NCBI GenBank assembly: GCA_021371965.1
Contig: JAJFVE010000154.1
Coordinates: forward strand, 1-8,425
Source of the DNA: Planctomycetaceae bacterium
GTDB taxonomy: Bacteria; Planctomycetota; Phycisphaerae; SM23-33
DNA: 8,425 nt
Direction of reading: 5' to 3'
The notes below the pieces were generated by a model. That model was not told where the DNA came from and ran no database searches. It worked only from the letters and a program-made list of their open reading frames with translations. Below, piece after piece: positions 5,235 through 8,425 of the stretch. A program made the position numbers and the translations under genes. Position 1 is the stretch's first letter; every line of letters begins with the position of its first letter.

Positions 5235-6368
5235 ATGCTCGCCATCTTCAAAAAAGGTTGGGTGCACGGATACAACCGAGACGGGCGGGCCGTTGCGGGG
5301 TACTACCGGAAAGCCTCACCGGGGACCGAGCAACGTGCATTCGACTTCTACGCCTCCAAGCCTGTGCGGCCTGGCACAACTCGCGAACAACGTGACGCCG
5401 GGCAGGCCGGTGCCGCCGACCTCCTGGGATGGGCTGCTCGTCGAGTCGGCGCCTCCGTACTGCGATCAAGATTCCCGCGAGACTTCCACGACGCCGGCCA
5501 CGTCCGACTGATCGGGCAGCACGTCGAGACGGCCCTTGATGTGGCGGCCGTCGCGCAGGTGTGCCGCGACCCGCGATTTGAGACGCTGCGCATCTTGTTC
5601 TGCGCGCCTTCGGGGGACGTGATCGGGCAGTCCGCCGTCACGAGCCGGCTGCCGGCCATCCTGAAGTTTTCCGATCCGGGCCAGGCCGGCGCCGTCATGG
5701 CGCACCTGGACACGCTCGCAAGCCAGTATCAGGCCAGTCACTACTGGCTCGTGCACAATCACCCCAACGGCTCCGCCACGCCGTCGAACGAAGACGTGGC
5801 GATGACCAAAGCCATTGCCGATCGCATCCCGGGCTTTGCCGGGCATGTGGTGATCAATTCCCACGAGTACGCCACCATCGACCGGCGCGGGCATGTGACG
5901 CTGCGCCAGCGCGACTTCGACACCGAGACTTACGAATTTGCCCCGGGCGAAGGCCTGGGCGAAAACATCTACAGCGCAGCCAAATTGGCCGACTACGCCA
6001 AGACGTTGCAGATGCGACCGGATTGGGTGACGGTGGTCAGCGTGACCAACGGCCTCACCCACACAATCAGCGAGTATCCCGAGGCCGTCATGGCTGCCGG
6101 TGGCCGCCGGGCCAGGATCAAGGCGCTGGCGATGTTGCGCCGGCTGGCGCGCGGGTCCGGTGCCGACAACGGGCTGATGATGGTCGTGCGTGGCGACGTG
6201 CGGCAGTACCGCGACTATGTCGCCTCCGGCGTGGTGGTGGACGTGGTCAATGCCGAGACGGGGCGCACCCTGCGGCAGATCGACAAGGCCATCAAGCCGG
6301 CGCCGGTGTGGGCCCTGGGTGGCAAGCCCCGGGCCTTCTGGACCCACGAGGGCGGGCGTGAGGCTTAA
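5235..6368 (+). CDS. RadC-like JAMM/JAB metallopeptidase-domain protein
   Basis: A 377-aa protein with a complete JAMM zinc site: H174, H176, S184 and D187 in VHNHPNGSATPSNEDVAMT, matching HxH-x7-S-x2-D in the form typical of RadC; E116 is the candidate catalytic Glu. The flanks also fit RadC (a helix before the motif, then AGHVVINSHEYATID). The N-terminus (about 1-25, GWVHGYNRDGRAVAGYYR) resembles short modules seen in multidomain phage and conjugative-element proteins. Residues about 240-350 form an extra alpha/beta domain I cannot name. RadC-type domains are isopeptidase-fold proteins whose substrates are mostly unknown; JAMM domains also occur in tail-tip assembly proteins such as lambda K. 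Here it lies between adaptor and neck genes, so it may process a virion protein, be packaged and ejected, or counter host defence. It starts 3 bp after the previous stop, without a clear ribosome binding site. Confidence 0.87.
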   Translation: MLAIFKKGWVHGYNRDGRAVAGYYRKASPGTEQRAFDFYASKPVRPGTTREQRDAGQAGAADLLGWAARRVGASVLRSRFPRDFHDAGHVRLIGQHVETALDVAAVAQVCRDPRFETLRILFCAPSGDVIGQSAVTSRLPAILKFSDPGQAGAVMAHLDTLASQYQASHYWLVHNHPNGSATPSNEDVAMTKAIADRIPGFAGHVVINSHEYATIDRRGHVTLRQRDFDTETYEFAPGEGLGENIYSAAKLADYAKTLQMRPDWVTVVSVTNGLTHTISEYPEAVMAAGGRRARIKALAMLRRLARGSGADNGLMMVVRGDVRQYRDYVASGVVVDVVNAETGRTLRQIDKAIKPAPVWALGGKPRAFWTHEGGREA

Positions 6369-6681
6369 CTGTGTGCTGGTGGCGCTGTGGCTGTGGTGGC
6401 GCGACGACTTCCGCTCGGGGCTGGGCGTGCGTCGCAGCACGGGCCTGCGCGGGCTGATCCCCCACTTCTTCCACGTCCGCGAGCTGCGCGACGCCATCGT
6501 GATCGTCGATTACATCCCGCGCCGGCGCAAGACCAACTTCGGTGACGACGGCGATTCCTTCCTGATCTTCCGTGGCCTGTTCCGCGTGAGGATCTACCGG
6601 CTGACGGGGGTATCGACGGCGGATACGTTCGGGAGTGCGTATCGCGAGGCGCACGAGAGGGCAAAGAATGCTGATTGTTGA
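6358..6681 (+). CDS. Small Arg/Trp-rich hypothetical protein
   Basis: I do not recognise the family with certainty. With GTG 6358 as start (GAGG at 6348-6351, six bases upstream) the protein is 107 aa and overlaps the end of the RadC-like gene by 11 bp. The frame is open much further upstream, but that part is a shadow of the RadC-like gene. Residues 3-14 (LNCVLVALWLWW) are a short hydrophobic stretch, followed by a basic region with HFFHVRELRD, IVIVDYIPRRRK and FLIFRGLFRVRIY; aromatic and basic residues alternate, suggesting a small beta-rich protein. Similar small Arg-rich proteins occur in phage head/neck blocks, but this is an impression. It overlaps the next gene by 14 bp, so all three are translated together. 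Confidence 0.7.
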   Translation: MRLNCVLVALWLWWRDDFRSGLGVRRSTGLRGLIPHFFHVRELRDAIVIVDYIPRRRKTNFGDDGDSFLIFRGLFRVRIYRLTGVSTADTFGSAYREAHERAKNADC

Positions 6682-7285
6682 TGATCTGAATGGGATGCTG
6701 AACCGCCTCGGGCAGCATTGGTCCTGGCGCCGGGCCTACCGCTGCCCGTGCGTGCAGACCGGAACGAACCAGGCGAACCCCGCGTGCCCGATCTGCACCG
6801 GAAAGGGCTGGATGTACGAAGCCGCGGGCGTCGTGGGCGTGGCCGGCGTCTCCGGGGCGACCGTGCAACGGCAGTGGAAGGATTTCGGCACCTTTGAAGC
6901 CGGCGACGTAGTTGTGTCGGTCGGCTCCGACTCGGCGCTCTACGCCGTGGGCCCCTATGACCGCATCCGGCAGATGGATTCGGATGAACCGTTTTCGATG
7001 GTCTGGCAGCCTGGCCAGAAGCTCAAGTTTTTGCCGACCATGATCGAGCGGGCTTTCTGGGTCGCTGGTGCGGCCGTCAATGACCTGCCGCCGCCGACCG
7101 TGGGCGACGATGGGGCCGTGACCTGGACAACGCCCCCGCCGGCAAAGACGCCGGTGTCCTTCACCGGCCGGCGCCCGGTCGAATATTTCGTCTATCAAGA
7201 CATCCCGGTAGCCCGTGGGCACCAGCTGGGCGACACGCTCCCGCGCAAAGTGGTCTTGAGGCGCTTCGATCTGCTGGGACGCTGA
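6668..7285 (+). CDS. Zn-ribbon-like neck-region structural protein
   Basis: A 205-aa protein with a likely zinc knuckle near its N-terminus: C26, C28, C40 and C43 in YRCPCV and ACPICTGKGWMY, that is CxC-x11-CxxC followed by GxG, as in DnaJ-type zinc ribbons. After it comes a beta-rich body (VGVAGVSGATVQRQW, FGTFEAGDVVVSVGSD, ALYAVGPYDRI) and a C-terminal half with a Pro-rich linker and VEYFVYQDIP. ATG 6668 is chosen because AGAGG (6656-6660) precedes it; the in-frame start 33 bp earlier lacks a good site. Proteins with this combination sit near head-closure genes in many phages, so a neck or minor tail component is likely, with the exact role unknown. Confidence 0.8.
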   Translation: MLIVDDLNGMLNRLGQHWSWRRAYRCPCVQTGTNQANPACPICTGKGWMYEAAGVVGVAGVSGATVQRQWKDFGTFEAGDVVVSVGSDSALYAVGPYDRIRQMDSDEPFSMVWQPGQKLKFLPTMIERAFWVAGAAVNDLPPPTVGDDGAVTWTTPPPAKTPVSFTGRRPVEYFVYQDIPVARGHQLGDTLPRKVVLRRFDLLGR

Positions 7286-7300
7286 ATCGTGACGCGATCC

Positions 7301-7330
7301 TGAGTGCTGGACACCCACACCAGCACCTCA
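7301..7330 (+). promoter_or_regulatory. Hairpin in the leader of the fibre-like gene
   Basis: GTGCTGG (7304-7310) pairs perfectly with CCAGCAC (7320-7326) around a 9-base loop; flanking TGA and CTCA can extend the stem with one bulge. It ends right at the AAGGAG ribosome binding site and has no T-run, so it is not a terminator. It may modulate translation of the gene at 7343 or protect the mRNA end. Confidence 0.5.
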
Positions 7331-7335
7331 AGGAG
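7330..7335 (+). promoter_or_regulatory. Ribosome binding site that fixes the start at GTG 7343
   Basis: AAGGAG, seven bases before GTG 7343. The alternative in-frame GTG at 7304 has no such site and lies within the hairpin, so 7343 is the likely start. Confidence 0.8.
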
Positions 7336-7342
7336 AACCGCG

Positions 7343-8332
7343 GTGAGTAAAGCGAATTTCAACGAAAGCCGCAAAATCGGCGTCGAACTGGTTAGCCGCG
7401 ATGCGTCCGGCAACCTGCTGACCTGGCGCGAAAACGGCTACGACATGGCTGTCGCCCGCGATGCGTCGGGCAACGTCACTACGCTGACGGCCTCCGGCCC
7501 GGCGGGCTCGTACAAGATGACCATTCAGCGGGACGCCAAGGGCAATTACATTGGCCAGACCGGCGATTACCTGCAGTCGGCCATGCTGCCGGAGATCATC
7601 GGCGGCGGCGGGAACGTGCTGAAGGTTACAACCTCCTCGTCAGGGGGGCTTGAATTTTCGGCCGGCGACCTAATCTTTGGGGTGCCTACGATTCTGTCGC
7701 CGAGCTTTAAGCCGTCGATTGTTTTGACGCTCACAGCCGCAGCAACCTATTCCCAGTCAGGGAATACTGTCACGGTTTCGAGCACAGGGCACGGTGCGCC
7801 GAACAGGTCGTCGAGTTTCCGTTTTTTCTGGCCGGGAAGCGCCGCAATTCCTCAGGGCTGGTACGACGGGTGGAAGTATGTAAGCGCGGACGTATTCACG
7901 TTTGAAAACCCAAAATCTCAATCTGTTTCGGCAGGCACTGCGATCACGGGATCAGCAAAGTCGATGTATGTGCCGGTTGCGTCTCTTGTCGTCCCAGAGA
8001 GGTTGTTTTCAGATGGGACCCTTCTGACGTTTGAAGCGTTCATGTCTTGCGACGCCGCCGCGTCGGCAAAAATTGCGCGCGCACAGGTTAATGGTGCGAT
8101 AGCCGGCTATTTTGTGTTTTCTGGGGCTAACTGTTTTGGAAAGCGCGATTTATCCGTCGCTTTCCGATCCGATCGATGGGTCTCAGCGCAGAATAATGAC
8201 GGCACGTCCTCCCCGGTGTTGCACAGTGCGATTTTTAACGCGGCCGGAGGTGCAACGGTCGAACTTTGCGCATACTCGTCGTCGGATAGCGCAGCGATGA
8301 TGTTTGATATCGTAAAGGCGGTGCTCAAATGA
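7343..8332 (+). CDS. Beta-rich virion or tail-fibre-like protein with RDxxGN repeats
   Basis: A 329-aa protein from the GTG at 7343. Residues 11-75 carry three RDAxGN units (R19, R39, R63; RDASGN, RDASGN, RDAKGN) spaced 20 and 24 residues, a pattern like YD/RHS-type beta repeats. A Gly-rich hinge (GGGGN, 87-91) separates this from a C-terminal part (about 100-329) rich in Ser, Thr, Gly and aromatic residues with alternating hydrophobics (SIVLTLTAAATY, NTVTVSSTGHG, FRFFWPG, YFVFSGANC), as in jelly-roll or fibre-tip domains. The first part is GC-rich with C/G-ending codons; from about 7620 the DNA becomes clearly more A+T-rich. This fits a conserved attachment domain joined to an exchangeable binding domain. 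Its stop overlaps the next start by ATGA. A receptor-binding or decoration role is inference. Confidence 0.72.
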   Translation: MSKANFNESRKIGVELVSRDASGNLLTWRENGYDMAVARDASGNVTTLTASGPAGSYKMTIQRDAKGNYIGQTGDYLQSAMLPEIIGGGGNVLKVTTSSSGGLEFSAGDLIFGVPTILSPSFKPSIVLTLTAAATYSQSGNTVTVSSTGHGAPNRSSSFRFFWPGSAAIPQGWYDGWKYVSADVFTFENPKSQSVSAGTAITGSAKSMYVPVASLVVPERLFSDGTLLTFEAFMSCDAAASAKIARAQVNGAIAGYFVFSGANCFGKRDLSVAFRSDRWVSAQNNDGTSSPVLHSAIFNAAGGATVELCAYSSSDSAAMMFDIVKAVLK

Positions 8333-8425
8333 TATATGAAAACTTGACTGCGGAAGAAGCGGGTAAAACAGCCGGGCCAAAAGCGGTTACATGGACGCCA
8401 TCCGGCTACCGTGTCGCGACCGGAG
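8329..8425 (+). CDS. Start of a further gene, cut by window end
   Basis: ATG 8329 overlaps the preceding stop by four bases (ATGA), and the frame stays open for 32 codons to the window edge (MIYENLTAEEAGKTAG and on to WTPSGYRVATG). The overlap implies coupling to the fibre-like gene, so a partner, chaperone or second fibre component is possible. Too little sequence is present to name it. Confidence 0.68.
   Translation, partial: MIYENLTAEEAGKTAGPKAVTWTPSGYRVATG

Noticed and set aside
6190..6357. Longer upstream version of the small gene ending at 6681
   Set aside because: This part lies wholly inside the RadC-like gene and lacks a start signal; GTG 6358 has GAGG at correct spacing.
5235..6368. 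Calling the JAMM protein a DNA repair protein RadC
   Set aside because: Only the JAMM domain and its flanks are RadC-like; the helix-hairpin-helix N-terminus of cellular RadC is absent, and the context is virion assembly.
7304..7342. GTG 7304 as start of the fibre-like gene
   Set aside because: No ribosome binding site, and it falls inside a hairpin; GTG 7343 has AAGGAG seven bases upstream.

Overview
The window is a GC-rich stretch (roughly two-thirds G+C by eye over most of its length) carrying the head-to-neck morphogenesis module of a tailed phage or prophage. The host is probably a proteobacterium. That is an inference from composition, AGGAG-type ribosome binding sites and the tRNA-Gly(UCC) sequence; nothing here fixes a genus.

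Layout. Positions 1-61 hold the 5' part of a minus-strand tRNA-Gly(UCC) cut by the window edge. Positions 191-352 hold a 53-residue minus-strand gene of unknown function with a clear ribosome binding site. About 380 bp (353-734) have no convincing gene but contain nested inverted repeats and a small dyad just before the phage operon. From 735 to the end every gene is on the plus strand and tightly packed: prohead-protease-like protein (735-1610), acidic scaffold-like protein (1607-2260), an 80-bp leader with an 8-bp tandem repeat, major capsid protein with an inserted Ig/FN3-like domain (2341-3792), an intrinsic terminator (3817-3846), a small Ala/Pro-rich protein (3867-4304), a head-tail adaptor-like protein (4308-5231), a RadC-type JAMM/JAB metallopeptidase-like protein (5235-6368), a small Arg/Trp-rich protein (6358-6681), a Zn-ribbon-like neck-region protein (6668-7285), a beta-rich virion or fibre-like protein (7343-8332), and the start of another gene (8329-end).

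How it works together. The protease, scaffold and capsid genes form a classic procapsid assembly and maturation set: the scaffold organises the shell and the protease then clips the capsid N-terminus and the scaffold. The adaptor and neighbouring genes would close the head and connect it to the tail. No terminase, portal, integrase or lysis gene lies in the window. The tRNA sits only about 0.7 kb upstream of the protease, where portal and terminase would usually be found, so the phage is either unusually arranged or rearranged, or the left end is a chromosome/phage junction.

Most interesting points: (1) a 24-residue peptide in the protease C-terminal region is nearly repeated in the capsid N-terminal arm (20 of 24 identical); (2) a complete JAMM motif in a RadC-like protein inside a structural operon; (3) four tandem copies of an 8-bp unit just before the capsid ribosome binding site; (4) an Ig/FN3-like insertion in the capsid protein; (5) a base-composition shift inside the fibre-like gene.
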